From: Salvelinus alpinus
Taxonomy: Eukaryota > Chordata > Actinopteri > Salmoniformes > Salmonidae
NCBI RefSeq assembly: GCF_045679555.1
Contig: NC_092122.1
Location: 11,327,543-11,391,542, forward strand
Direction of reading: 5' to 3'
Length of the DNA stretch: 64,000 bases
A program made the position numbers and the translations under genes. The notes under the pieces were generated by a model that had not been told where the DNA came from, ran no database searches, and saw only the letters and a program-made list of their open reading frames with translations. Shown here in pieces: positions 12,601 to 24,185 of the stretch. Position 1 is the first letter of the stretch. Each line of letters begins with the position of its first letter.

Positions 12601-13672
12601 ATACAGTACTGTGATTCTGGAGGAGAGTCTAGAGTTTAGAACTTAGTATACAGTACTGTGATTCTGGAGGAGAGTCTCGAGTTTAGACCTTAGTATACAG
12701 CACTGTGCTTCTGGAGGAGAGAGTCTGGAGTTTAGACCTTAGTATACAGCACTGTGATTCTGGAGGAGAGTCTAGAGTTTAGACCTTAGTATACAGCACT
12801 GTGATTCTGGAGGAGAGTCTAGAGTTTAGACCTTAGTATACAGCACTGTGCTTCTGGAGGAGAGTCTGGAGTTTAGACCTTAGAATACAGCACTGTGATT
12901 CTGGAGGAGAGTCTAGAGTTTAGACCTTAGTATACAGCACTGTGATTCTGGAGGAGAGTCTAGAGTTTAGACCTTAGTATACAGCACTGTGATTCTGGAG
13001 GAGAGTCTAGAGTTTAGACCTTAGTATACAGCACTGTGATTCTGGAGGAGAGTCTAGAGTTTAGACCTTAGTATACAGTACTGTGATTCTGGAGGAGAGT
13101 CTAGAGTTTAGACCTTAGTATACAGCACTGTGATTCTGGAGGAGAGTCTAGAGTTTAGACCTTAGTATACAGCACTGTGATTCTGGAGGAGAGTCTAGAG
13201 TTTAGACCTTAGTATACAGCACTGTGATTCTGGAGGAGAGCCTGGAGTTTAGACCTTAGTATACAGTACTGTGATTCTGGAGGAGAGTCTAGAGTTTAGA
13301 CCTTAGTATACAGCACTGTGATTCTGGAGGAGAGTCTAGAGTTTAGACCTTAGTATACAGCACTGTGATTCTGGAGGAGAGTCTAGAGTTTAGACCTTAG
13401 TATACAGCACTGTGATTCTGGAGGAGAGTCTAGAGTTTAGACCTTAGTATACAGCACTGTGATTCTGGAGGAGAGTCTAGAGTTTAGACCTTAGTATACA
13501 GTACTGTGCTTCTGGAGGAGAGTCTAGAGTTTAGACCTTAGTGTACAGCACTGTGATTCTGGAGGAGAGTCTAGAGTTTAGACCTTAGAATACAGCACTG
13601 TGATTCTGGAGGAGAGCCTGGAGTTTAGACCTTAGTATACAGCACTGTACCTTCTGGAGGAGAGTCTGCTGC
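9683..13672 (+). repeat. 47-49-bp minisatellite, roughly 84 copies
   Basis: The unit runs GATTCTGGAGGAGAGTCTAG, then AGTTTAGACCTTAGTATACA, then GCACTGT. Some units carry an extra GA, giving 49 bp. Each has an imperfect palindrome GTCTAGAGTTTAGAC. Variable sites include GTATAC/GTGTAC/GAATAC and CAGCACTG/CAGTACTG. Copies are very similar in the middle and diverge at the edges, as expected of unequal exchange. There is no coding potential. Confidence 0.97.
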
Positions 13673-13722
13673 TGGTGTTGCAGTGCTGCCCTGAGGACTA
13701 ATCTGTAGTGCAGTGGTACTGT

Positions 13723-13741
13723 CACTCCTCTATAAGCACAG
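13723..13741 (-). repeat. Right arm of the 19-bp inverted repeat
   Basis: CACTCCTCTATAAGCACAG, the exact reverse complement of 9664-9682. Degenerate repeat-like pieces (for example TTTAGACC near 13798) continue just beyond it. Confidence 0.9.
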
Positions 13742-14593
13742 CACAGCTTTAGACCTCAGTGCAACACCAGACTAAGACCACTGTGAGAGACTACAGTTTA
13801 GACCGCACTGCAGAGCTGAGGTGTGTGTGTGATGTGGGCCGGCCTGTCAGGTTAATGATATGGACCGATACGTCTCTCCCCAGTCTGATACAACCTAGTA
13901 TCGATCCTATCACCCCCTTTAAAGATAACCACGGCTTGCACATGCAGCTCCCCAACTGAACTACTGTAAGGTTAAACCCACGCCTGATCCACATAGGCCC
14001 AGCTAGCTAATCGCCCAAGGAGTCAAAGATGAGACTGAGAGGTGAGGCAGGGCGTATCATTCAGCCCTTTTGAAGATCTGGGCCCTGTTCTGTAGTTGAG
14101 TCTTATCGTAGATCAACCCCCTGTGCATCTTCCTTCTTCTCACATGTGATGTTAACAGGCGAATGTTGGAAGAGAACACTAGGTCGATTCAGCAACTTGC
14201 AAATGCTGCAGGGAGAAAGAACTTTCTGAGAAATATCGCATTTCCCGTGTGCGTGCTTGTGTGCGTGCGTGTTGTTGGTTGTGATGTGGGTGGTTATAGC
14301 TTTCTCTGCCCTTTTGGCTGAGCTCCAAAAACATTTTTCTTCCACTCCGGCTTTCCAGAGCCGTCACCCTGAGATTACGGAGAAAAAGGAGGTTATTGGG
14401 AACAATGTTTTGGGGATAAGGTCGGATAAACTAAGAAATGGGAATTCCAAGGGTGAGGGAATGAGTGTGTTTATAGATTTTCCCTGGAGCCCTGGATTCA
14501 TAAAGCACACCACATATATCTACGCATTGATATTAGATATAAGCATTCACTTGTTTTTTATTTTAAAATAAATACATGTTTTATTGTCACATA
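13742..14593. other. Non-coding DNA, no gene seen
   Basis: It contains decaying copies of the adjacent minisatellite for about 80 bp, then single-copy-looking sequence with a short GTGC/GTGT patch near 14248-14272. No open frame shows protein-like features. Confidence 0.55.
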
Positions 14594-14827
14594 CAGAAAG
14601 GAGTCACCCCTTTACTTTTTCCACATTCTGTTGTGTTACAGCCTGAATTTAAAACGTATTAAATTGAGATTTTGTGTCACTGATCTACACACAATACCCC
14701 ATAATGTCAAAGTGGAATTTTGTAGAACATTCACAAAAAAATAACACCTGAAATATCTTGACTCAATAAGTATTCAACCCCTTTGTTATGACAAGCCTAA
14801 ATTAGTTCAGGAGTGCAAATGTGCTTA

Positions 14828-16922
14828 CAGTTTTTTTGGATTGCTTACACACTAAAATTAAAAGTAGTACACTATTAGCAAAACCTTACACTCAAGAAGC
14901 AAAACATCAGCCCATATTTGCACAACTATAAGCACATTGTCAACCTCACACTTGTTGCAAAACTCTACACACAGTGATTTGCAAAACACTAAACACACTT
15001 AACATACATTACACACAAAAATCTATCATGAAGTCACGTCCTTGCAATACCAAAGCACTGACTGTCAAATTACCGTCCAACCAATTGGTTCAACACAGTC
15101 ATCAGGTGTGCAAACACTCGTTTGCTTAATTGTAGACACACCAATCAGGTGTATAAGCACTATAAAAAGCAGCAGGTGAGTTCATCGGTCTTCAAGCACA
15201 ATGGAAAGAGTCAGAGAAAGAGTAAGACGAGGAGGAGGAGGAGGACGAGGAGGAGGACGACGAGGAGGACGAGGAGAACGAGGAGGACGAGGAGGACGAG
15301 GATGAGGAGGACGAGGAGGAGAACGAGGAGGACGACGAGGAGGAGGAGGAAGGGGAGGAAGAGGAAGACAAGAAGGTGCTCAAAGAGGACCGAATCTGAC
15401 AAATGAGATCCGCGCAACACTGGTTGACCACGTTGTCAACCACGGCCTGACGCTGAGGGAGGCTGGACTGCGAGTACAGCCAAATCTAAGCCGATATACA
15501 GTGGCAAGTGTGATGAGAACATTTATCGACTGGAAAATAGGTATTGTAAAAATATCATCATATCAAAAACATCTGCACGGTTTCAGTAACTGCTTACAGT
15601 ACTGTATTCTATGCACTATCAGCACTTATGTTACCTTTTCCTGTGAAATTACTGTACTATTGTATACTGTTTTTTTTCTACATAGGATTGAGGGTCAGGG
15701 ACGACAAGGGGGAAGGCCTCCTATGTTCACAGAACAGCAAGAGAGGGAGATAGTAAACATGGTTTTGGCCAACAATGCTATAACACTCAAGCAGCTCCAA
15801 GCTAACATTGTCAATAACCACGCCATTTTCAACGATATCCATCAGGTCTCAACATCAACACTGGCACGCATCCTTCAACCTGACGAGAAGACGAAGGAGG
15901 GGAAGAAACATCATTGGCCACAGGGCTATAGTCAATGTCCCAGGGCAACGTGGGGGTAATATAACACTCTGTGCAGCCATTACACAGAATGGGGTTCTCC
16001 ACCGCCATGCCCATATGAGCCCTTACAACACAGCACTCATACTTACATTCTTGGACCAATTGCACAACATAACAGCAGCAAATCAAATCGATCATATGCA
16101 ATACATTGTTGTCTGGGACAATGTGTCTTTCCACCGCTCTGCTCTGGTTCAGAACTGGTTTCAGCAACATCCACATTTCACCGTCCTATATCTTCCACCA
16201 TACTCTCCATTCCTCAACCCTATAGAAGAGTTTTTCTCAGCATGGCGGTGGAAGGTATATGATCTCCGTCTCCAGGCTGAGGTACCCCTCATCCAAGCCA
16301 TGGAGGAGGCCTGTGACCAGATGGAGGTAGCAGCAATGCAAGGATGGATTCGTAATTCAAGACGTTTCTTTCCAAGGTGTCTTGCTAATGACAACATTGC
16401 CTGCGATGTTGATGAAATTCTCTGGCCAGATCCAGCTAGGCGAAGAGACAATGTCTAGTTGTTGTTTTTTTATATATTTTTTTAACTTACAATACGTAAA
16501 GTGACGTTTGGTTACAGTATTATGAATCTCCATGTCAACATTTTGGGCGTGTTGAGAAATAAATGAGTTTCTTCAGTCTGCAACATTGGTCTTGTGTCTT
16601 GTGTTGGCTACTTTGTTGGCTACTTTGTTGATAGTAGCCTACTCTAATCATGGGGAAGTAGAAGTGCTAAAAGTGTTTTAGGTTTATCACAGCAGAGTGT
16701 AACTCGTGCAAACAGAGTATAGTAATGTGAAACGTGTGTGTTTCATATGGTAACAAAGTGTGGTTTTTAAAAAGAAGTGTATAGTTTTTACAAGAGTGTT
16801 TAATTTTGCAAAGGATCTGTAGTGTTTTGCTAATTGGGTGTGTGGTTGTGCTAATTGTGTGTAGTGTTTTGAAAGCACGGGCCCTGTTTTGAAAATCGTG
16901 CTTAAGCAATCAAAAAAAACTG
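14828..16922 (+). mobile_element. DD35E IS630/Tc1-superfamily transposon E1
   Basis: The termini CAGTTTTTTTGGATTGCTTA and, inverted from the right, CAGTTTTTTTTGATTGCTTA are flanked by TA at 14826-14827 and 16923-16924. Joining the flanks restores the T2 Tc1 sequence. Subterminal regions hold several TTTGCAAAAC/AACACTA-like motifs. It carries one gene with an intron on the plus strand. It is related to the element at 28372-30797. Confidence 0.88.
15201..16458 (+). pseudogene. DDE_3-type transposase gene, broken (E1)
   Basis: The start MERVRERVRR is followed by an Arg/Gly-rich tract coded by a GGA/CGA run (15228-15370), with an in-frame TGA at 15303-15305. A conserved helix-turn-helix-like region follows (LTNEIRATLVDHVVNHGLTL, about 15396-15455). 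A probable intron spans 15541-15685 (GT...AG), but joining it leaves the frame off by one. In the second part a deletion near 15870 removes the segment that should contain the first catalytic aspartate. The second aspartate (VVWDNVSFH, codon 16117) and the glutamate (LNPIEEFFSAW, codon 16225) remain, with 35 residues between them. Because of the stop, the frame problem and the deletion it is inactive. Confidence 0.8.
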
Positions 16923-17859
16923 TAATAAATCGCAGAATAAGTTGCATGGACTCATTCCGTGTTAAAAACCATTGTGGTTACCCCCTCCTCTAGTCATTTT
17001 TGTATGACTACCCCATCTCTACCCCACCCCACACATGCAATTATCTGTAAGGACCCTCAATTGAGGAGTGAATTTCAAGCACAGATTCAACCACCAGGGA
17101 GGTTTTTCAATGCCTCACAAAGAAGGGTACCGATTGGTAGATGGGTAAAAAAAACAGTGAATATAATCATTTGAGCTTGGTGAAGTTATTAACTACACTT
17201 TGGATGGTGTATCAATACACTCAGTCACTACAAAAATGCAGGTGTCCTTCCTAACTCAGCTGTTGGAGAGGAAGGGAATTGCTCAGGGATTTCACCATGA
17301 GGCCAATGGTGACTTTAAAATAGTTACAGAGTTTAATGGTTGTGATATGAGAAAACAACATCATTCTAGTTACTCCACAAGACTAACCTAAATGACAGAG
17401 TGAAAAGAAGGAAGCCTGTACAGAATACAAAATATTCCAAAACATGCTGTTTGCAACAAGGCACTAAAGTAATACTGCAAAAAAAGTGACTAAGCAATTC
17501 TGCCCTCCCAAGCAAAAAGGCAGTAACTGCTCATTTGGTAGAAAATGAGTTAATGTAATTTTTCTTACAGTAAATGCATGCTTAATCATGTGGACAAGTA
17601 TCCTGCCTCTATTGTATTGTGTTTTGGAGAAAATGGGGGTCTTATTAGCAGTAACTGCAAAAAGTTACTGTGAAACCAAGGTAAATGGTAGTAACTGAAC
17701 TTACTGCCTTTTAGCTTGGTTTCAACCTGCCCTTGGCTGCAGTTACTGCGTTTTACCTTTGTATCATATCATTTTATTCTGATAGCGATGCAATGGAACC
17801 TGTATGACACTGACTGACAGCTACAAACACATACATTGCTAATCTAGGGATACAACACC

Positions 17860-20800
17860 ATGGCACAGCATTCCCGGGGGGAAATGATGGTTGTACTTGC
17901 TCTGAAACGCCGACATCCAGACACTGGTAAGAACTAGCTAGCTAAGTAGATCTGACATCAAAATTAATTAGCTAGCTAGCAAGCTAACTAGCTAGCGAGC
18001 ATAGACTAACAATGCTACCTGCTCTCATAAGAGGAGATCTGCAATTGATACTAACGTCAATCTATTAGCCATATAATTAATTATATTCTGAAATTTCATC
18101 TGATGGTTTCTTTGAATCAGTACACCATACACACGATTTCTAGCCAGTGACAGCCACCTAGCTAAAACTGACGCGCCCCTACCAAAACGTCAAAACCTAC
18201 CTAGCTAGCATTAGCATGAAGCAATAGATTTGTGCTACATGTTACCATAAGAGACGATCAGCAGTTTATACTAACGTCAATCTATTATACCTAGAATTAA
18301 TATAATCCCTATAGTTGTATTCTGACATTCCATGGGTTATTTGAATCCGTAACGTTACACCACATACACGATCTCTAGCCAGCTGACGGTCAGTTGGACG
18401 TGCACCCCATACTGAATTGTCAAAATCCACGCACACTCGTTATCCGGATGAGCACACACACAACACTGCTAGCTCATTAATAATATATCTACTCACATAT
18501 TCAGAGTTTCTGGTTTTCTTTTATATTCCAGTATTGCGTGACTGTCCCGGTCAGGAAAGTTAAAATTCCAAATTGTATCCATCACCTTTGTTGGTGGCAT
18601 ATATAATTAGTACAACAAGCTTTGACATGCCAAATGTGTGCTCAATGTGTCTGCTTCAGTGCCATCATTACATGAATGACTTCCACCAATCCCTGTGGTC
18701 TAGATGATTAGTGTTTATGCGGATCAAAGTTGCCATGTGAGTGTGTATTAGGACAGTACAACAACGTCAATACTAGGTTTTATTGCTGTCAATGTTCATC
18801 CATGCAATTTTTTTGTATTTGTAAATAAAGATGAACATTTAAGAGCCTTTTTAGGAGCAGGCATAAAATTAATAGATGAACTGAGTTATGACAGTGAAAA
18901 TTATTATGACAATGTTTGCACAAGATAAAATCAACATTGATTATATCCTATATTATAGAATAACTGAAAAGGATTATGATCATGTTTGCACACCACGAAA
19001 TGTCAGTATTAATTATTATAATCCGTGACAGAATAGAATTGGGATGCATGTCCCTGAGTATTTGCTCTCTTTATTTCAGTTGAGTTTGAGGGCCACATTC
19101 CAACAAAGATTCCTGATCTACCCCCTTTAACTGAAGTCACAGTGTCATCACTATTTGAAGAAATAGAGAAGCAGTGGGAGGTCTCTGACTCCTTAGACAT
19201 CAGTCTATCAGAAGAGAAATGAATTGCCAATGATGATGATGAAGATTATCATCCAGCTTCAGAGTTGGATGTTCCAGCACAAGTGGCAGCTGAGCCCGTG
19301 GACACAACTCCAGACAACCTATCAAACAAGAAATCCAAGATTCCACCAATGGGTAATCCATGTGGTCCCAAATGCAAGATTCAATGTACTCAGAATATTT
19401 CAGAGGGTAGGCAAAAGAAAATATGGGGAAAGTATTGGGAGATGAAGTATAAGGAGAAGAGAACATGGATCTTCCACATGGTGGCACAGCAATCTAAGAA
19501 AAATGTCACTGTTTGCGCTGACAGTCGACGCAGCAGGTCGTTTCTGTACCATCTTCCCAACCAGAGCGGTTCTGCACAACAGGTGTGCAAAGGGTTTTTT
19601 CTGACAACATTGGGCTACCACCCCAAAAATGACAGGCTGATTGTCACGATGATGGGCAAGTCAATCACCACCAAACTGATTCCACCAAAGGATCAGAGGG
19701 GAAAGAAAGCTTCAGCGAGCAAATTGAATATGAATCCAATCTTGCAACACATTGAGTCCTTCCATCCCCAAATCAGCCACTACAGACGAGAGCATGCCCC
19801 ACATCGCCTCTACCTCCCTAGTGACGTCAATATTCGGTTCATGCATAATGACTACAAGGAGAAGAACAAAGATGCCAGCTGCGGTTACGAAACCTATCGC
19901 AAGGTAATAAAGGGAAGGAACATCAACTTTGTGAAGCTTGGAGAGGAGGAGTGCGAGCTCTGTTTGGTGCAGGGTCATCATCTGAAGATGGAGCACAGGG
20001 AGAATGAGGCCATGGAAACCCAAGCCTGCCAAGACAACAGCCATGCAGCACCTGAATTCACCAGCACCAACCCTGACTGCATGCAATGTAGGAAATATGA
20101 GGAACATAAGAAGTCTGCAGGGCAGAGCAGAAGCCATTACCAGGCTGATGCAAAGAAAGTTTGGCGTGAGGACTGGTCTGTGAGGAGCGTTGATATGCAG
20201 AAAGTCATCATGCTCCCTCGCATGCCAGGTGTGAAAACAGCATTGTTCACAAGAAGAATCGTTGCCTATCGCGTGACATTCGCCACCATTGGAAAGAAGT
20301 CTCAAAAGACGAAAACAATCTCAGTGGTATGGCATGAAGGAACAGCTGGTCGGAGGACAGAGGAGATTACTTCATTTTACGTAACAGCACTGGAGAGGGA
20401 GAGAGATGTCAAGCATGCAGTGTATTGGGTGGATAACTGCACTTCTCAAAACAAAAACCGGTGCCTGCTAACATCACTGGTAAGTGTTGTCAATGCTGAT
20501 GCAACTTTTGATGGAGGACATCACCCTCAAGTTCTTCGAGCCAGGACACACCTTCATGAGTGCAGACAGTTTCCACCATGGTGTGGAACAGGAAATGAAA
20601 GCTCGACCTGGAGGTGTGGTGTACGAATTCGGGGACTTCCTCCATGTGGTCGCCACTTCCAATGCAGGCAAGGTGGAGGTGGTGGAAATGAAAAAGGAAA
20701 ACATCCTGGCGTGGAAAGCTGGCCATTCCATCGTCAAGCTGAAGAAGGCAGCAGCACCAAAGCTGGCAGAGATGGCTGAGATCCAGTTGAGGCGTGGATC

Positions 20801-21029
20801 CAGGAGCCTCTTCTACAAAGTCTCCCATGAAGAAAAGGACTTCACAGAGCTTGACTTTATCAGAAGAAAGTCACTCTAGAGACACCCTTGACACGACGTA
20901 CACAGGATAGAGGGATAGAAGAGTCCAAGAAGATGGACATAATCACCAAGCTGTTTCCTGATGCCTGCAAATCGAAGGCAGTTCTGGAATGCCTTGGTTG
21001 TGAACAGCATTGCTGAGGATGAGGAGTGA
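17860..21029 (+). pseudogene. Large transposase-like gene of the 4.3-kb element, broken
   Basis: Exon 1 (17860-17926) starts MAQHSRGEMMVVLALKRRH and ends at a GTAAGA donor. Exon 2 begins at 19080 after TTTATTTCAG, and the junction keeps frame (ACT G|TT GAG). Exon 2 has an in-frame TGA at 19220-19222, then an open stretch of 504 codons from 19265. Counting from there: a Cys cluster CGPKCKIQC (33-41), a conserved RRSRSFLYHLPNQSGSAQQV block (88-107), CELC and CMQC (230-233, 272-275) with following His residues suggesting zinc binding, and the motifs SVDMQKVIMLP (308-318) and YWVDNCTSQNKN (387-398). The aspartates 310 and 390 could be RNase-H-fold catalytic residues; that is inference. A frameshift near 20505 moves the C-terminal part to another frame (MEDITLKFFEPGHTFMSADS), and another lies near 20958. 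The family is widespread as uncharacterised proteins in fish and arthropods. Confidence 0.72.
17927..19079 (+). other. Probable intron of the transposase-like gene
   Basis: A GTAAGA donor and a pyrimidine-rich TTTATTTCAG acceptor bound 1153 bp with no protein-like frame. The flanking exons join in frame to give DTVEFEGHIP. There are clusters of GCTAGCTA repeats (about 17931-18000). Confidence 0.7.
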
Positions 21030-22414
21030 TATGGAAGAGCACTGAAGAAGTTTTACTTAAAAATGAAATTTTACTTCAAAATTAAATGTAACTATTCAGC
21101 ATTTTATCACTTGTAGCTAAATGTCATTTAGGTCCTCTTATGAATATGTAAATATGTTTAAAATGTATTCTTAAAGTTGTTATTTATTCATTCAAATGTG
21201 TCATTTCAAAAAATACATGTAAAATGTTTTTATTAGCAATCTCATGGTCATTTTTATCATTTGTATTACCCTACTTCTATCATGTTCCATCATTATTTAT
21301 TACAAGACAGGTAATCATTTCATGTAATTCAAACAATTGCAGTGCTGCTTTTCACATTTATTCTCATAACAAGACATGGGCTACTTGTCAAACACAGTAT
21401 GTAATGTGACTGACGCAGAACCTGCATCTCTATGTAAATGCAACTGGTATCTCAGTGGAAGACGCACAAAGGATACAGTTTCAACTCTGTTACACTGTCA
21501 GTAATTACACTGCTCTTGTATTAATATAATAAATTAGAAGTATAGTAAACTAACAAATGAAAATGGCAGATACTGCTCGCTTTGAATTACCCTGCAATTT
21601 ATAACATATCATGCCAAGGAAGAAGGCAGTAACTGCCATTAAGGGTCAAAGGTCATATCAGAGGTCAGGGTCAACATGAAGTAAAAAATGTACCCGTAGT
21701 AAGGCAACAGATCATTACATCTCCAATGATCTCCCTAGAATTCATTTGGCTGGACAATTAAAAAACTTTGAAGTCATTTTTCTCAGTTCCACTCTATGAG
21801 CAGTTACTGCCTTTTTGCTTGGGAGGGCAGAATTAACATAAATAAATACAAAGGGTTATGTTTGGGGCACACTGAGTACCGCTCTTCATATTTTCAAGCA
21901 TGGTGGTGGCTGCATCATGTTATGGGTATGCTTGTTATCGGCAAGGACTATGGAGTTTCGTAGGATAAAAATAAACTGAATACAGCTATATGAACGGGCT
22001 AAATCTTTCCAACAGACATTGGTAGACCTTTCAGCAGGACAATAACCTAAAACACAAGGCCAAATATACACTGGAGATGCTTACCAAGATGACATTGAAT
22101 GTTCTTGTGTGGCCTAGTTACAGTTTTGTAAATTGGCTGTCTAGCAATGATCAACAATCAACTTGAAGCATGAAGAATGTTAAAAAGAATAATGGACAAA
22201 TATTGTACAATCCAGGTATGCAAAGCTCTTCGAGACTTATTCCAAAATACTTGTAAAATGTGCTAATAGAAAGTATTGAATCAGGGGTGTGAATTCTTAT
22301 GTAAATGAGATATTTCTGTATTTCATTTTTAATACATTTGCAAAAAAAATCTAAAAACACGTTTTCAGTTTGTCATTATGGGATATTGTGTGTAGATGGG
22401 TGAACAATACACTA

Positions 22415-23907
22415 CCAGTCAAAGTTTAGAACACCTACTCATTCAAGGGTTTTTCTTTATTTTTACTATTTTATACATTGAAGAATAATAGTGAAGACTC
22501 AAAACTATGAAATAACACATATGGATTCATGTCGTAACCAAAAAAGTGTTAAACAGATAAAAATATATTTGAGATTTGAGATTCTTCAAAGTAGCCACCC
22601 TTTGCCTTGATGACATCTTTGCACACTCTTGGCATTCTCTCAACCAGCCTCACCTGGAATGCTTTTCCAACAGTCTTGAAGTTCCCACAAATGCTGGGCA
22701 CTTGTTGGCTGCTTTTCCTTCACTCTGTGGCCTGACTCATCCCAAACCATCACAATTTGGTTGAGGTCGGGGAATTGTGGAGGCCAGGTCATCTGATGCA
22801 GCACTCCATCACTCTCCTTCTTGGTACAATAGCTCTTTCACGGCCTGGAGGTGTGTTGGGTCATTGTCCTGTTGAAAAACAAATGATAGTCCCACTAAGC
22901 CCAAACCAGATGGGATGGCGTATCGCTGCAGAATGCTGTGGTAGCCATGCTGGTTAAGTGTGCCTTGAATTCTAAATAAATCACAGACAGTGTCACCAGC
23001 AAAGCACCCCCACACCATAACACATCCTCCTCCATGCTTTACAGTGGGAGCCACACATGCGGGGATCATCCGTTCACCCACACCGCATCTCACAACGATA
23101 CGGCGGTTGGAACCAAAAATCTCAAATTCGGACTCCAGACAAAAGGACACATTTCCACCTCTTTAATGTCCATTGCTCGTGTTTCTTGGCCCAAGCAAGT
23201 CTCGTCTTCTTATTGGTGTCCTTTAGTAGTGGTTTCTTCGCAGCAAATCAACCATTAAGGCCTGATCCTCTGAACAGTTGATGTTGAGATGTGTCTGTTA
23301 CTTGAACTATGTGAAGCATTTATTTGGGCTGCAATTTCTGAGGCTGGTACCTCTAATGAACTTATCCTCTGCAGCAGAGGTAACTCTGGGTCTTCCTTTC
23401 CTGTGGCGGTCCTCATGAGAGCCAGTTTCATTATAGCGCTTGATGGTTTTTGTGACTGCACTTTCATAGATGTTGAAATTTCCCGTATTGACTGACCTTC
23501 ATGTCTTAAAGTAATGATGGACGATCATTTCGCTTTGCTAATTTGAGCTGTTCTTGCCATAATATGGACTTGGTCGTTTACCAAATAGGGCTATCTTCTG
23601 TATACCCCCTACCTTGTCACAACACAACTGATTGGCTCAAACGCATTAAGGAAAGAAATTCCACAAATTGCATTTTAAGAAGGCACGCCTGTTAATTGAA
23701 ATGCATTCCAGGTGACTACCTCATTAAACTGGTTGAGAGAATGCCAAGAGTGTGCAAAGCTGTCATCAAGGCAAAGGGTGGCTATTTGTTTAACACTTTT
23801 TTGGTTACTACATGATTCCATATGTGTTATTTCATAGTATTGATGTCTTCATTATTATTCTACAAGAAAAACTCTTGAATGAGTAGGGTTCTAAAACTTT
23901 TGACTGG
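22415..23907 (-). mobile_element. Tc1-like transposon T3, nested in T2
   Basis: The termini CCAGTCAAAGTTTAGAACAC and its imperfect complement (ending CTTTTGACTGG) are flanked by TA at 22413-22414 and 23908-23909. It lies within the right terminal repeat region of T2. Its length of 1493 bp is near the family norm. Confidence 0.92.
22580..23560 (-). pseudogene. Tc1 transposase, broken (T3)
   Basis: Minus-strand pieces are an N-terminal DNA-binding part with SASEIAAQIN-like sequence (23255-23467, containing VPASEIAAQINASHSSSNRH) and a catalytic part (22809-23150) with [17 protein letters not shown] and the second aspartate in VFQQDNDPTH. The frame is lost between these parts and again before the final glutamate. 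It is a DD34E family member, inactive. Confidence 0.82.
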
Positions 23908-24012
23908 TAGTTATACATATATTTAATCGATTTCAGATTCAGGCTGTAACACAACAAAATGTGGATTAAGTCAAGGGGTATGAAAACTTTCGGAAGCCAC
24001 AGTGAAATATGT

Positions 24013-24185
24013 TGTTTTGCAGGGTCAGCCATTCCAGTACGGCACCCCTGGAGCATATTAGGGTTAAGTGCCTATCTCAAGGGCACATCAACAGATTTGT
24101 CACCTTGCCTCAGGTATTCAAACCAGCGACCTTTCAGTTACTGGCCCAACACTCTAACTGTTAGGCTACCTCGCTTACCTGCCAC
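24013..24185 (-). mobile_element. tRNA-derived SINE, minus strand
   Basis: Read on the minus strand it starts GGTAGCCTAACAGTTAGAGT and continues through GGCCAGTAACTGAAAGGTCG, the tRNA-like head of HpaI-type salmonid SINEs with a degenerate B box. It continues to a non-tRNA body with CCTTGAGATAGGCACTTAA. Confidence 0.75.

Larger units (their letters stand above)
17500..21830 (+). mobile_element. 4.3-kb DNA transposon, 35-bp perfect ends, AATT target duplication
   Basis: The left end begins CTGCCCTCCCAAGCAAAAAG and matches the reverse complement of the right end for 35 bp without mismatch. AATT flanks both sides (17496-17499, 21831-21834), and joining the flanks restores Tc1 T2. The 11-bp near-palindrome GCAGTAACTGC, or its complement, occurs five times near the ends (17520, 17648, 17739, 21626, 21800). 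One spliced gene lies inside. The 4-bp duplication and the gene suggest a Sola-like superfamily, but this assignment is from memory and weak. Confidence 0.88.
16960..22330 (+). pseudogene. Tc1 transposase, broken (T2)
   Basis: This is a DD34E transposase relic on the plus strand, split by the 4.3-kb element at 17500-21830. N-terminal pieces occur around 17100-17460. After the insertion the catalytic part resumes near 21895 as FKHGGGCIMLWVCL, followed by FQQDNNLKHKA (about 22033), where the second catalytic aspartate is kept. Many indels and stops follow, and the segment carrying the last glutamate is largely deleted. It cannot encode an enzyme. Confidence 0.75.
14594..24001 (+). mobile_element. 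Tc1-like transposon T2 opened by three nested elements
   Basis: The left inverted repeat (ACCCCTTTACTTTTTCCACA, about 14608) and the right one (CAACAAAATGTGGATTAAGT, about 23953) bound a Tc1 copy of a common salmonid family. Its body is interrupted by 14828-16922, 17500-21830 and 22415-23907. Removing these 7.9 kb leaves about 1.49 kb, close to a normal Tc1 length. The order of events is T2 first, then the three insertions, whose relative order is unknown. Confidence 0.9.

Noticed and set aside
9683..13672. CRISPR-like array
   Set aside because: Units are contiguous tandem repeats with no unique spacers, in a vertebrate genome. It is a minisatellite.
15192..15443. Minus-strand poly-serine protein
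   Set aside because: It is the complement of the GGA/CGA run that codes the Arg/Gly tract of the E1 transposase.
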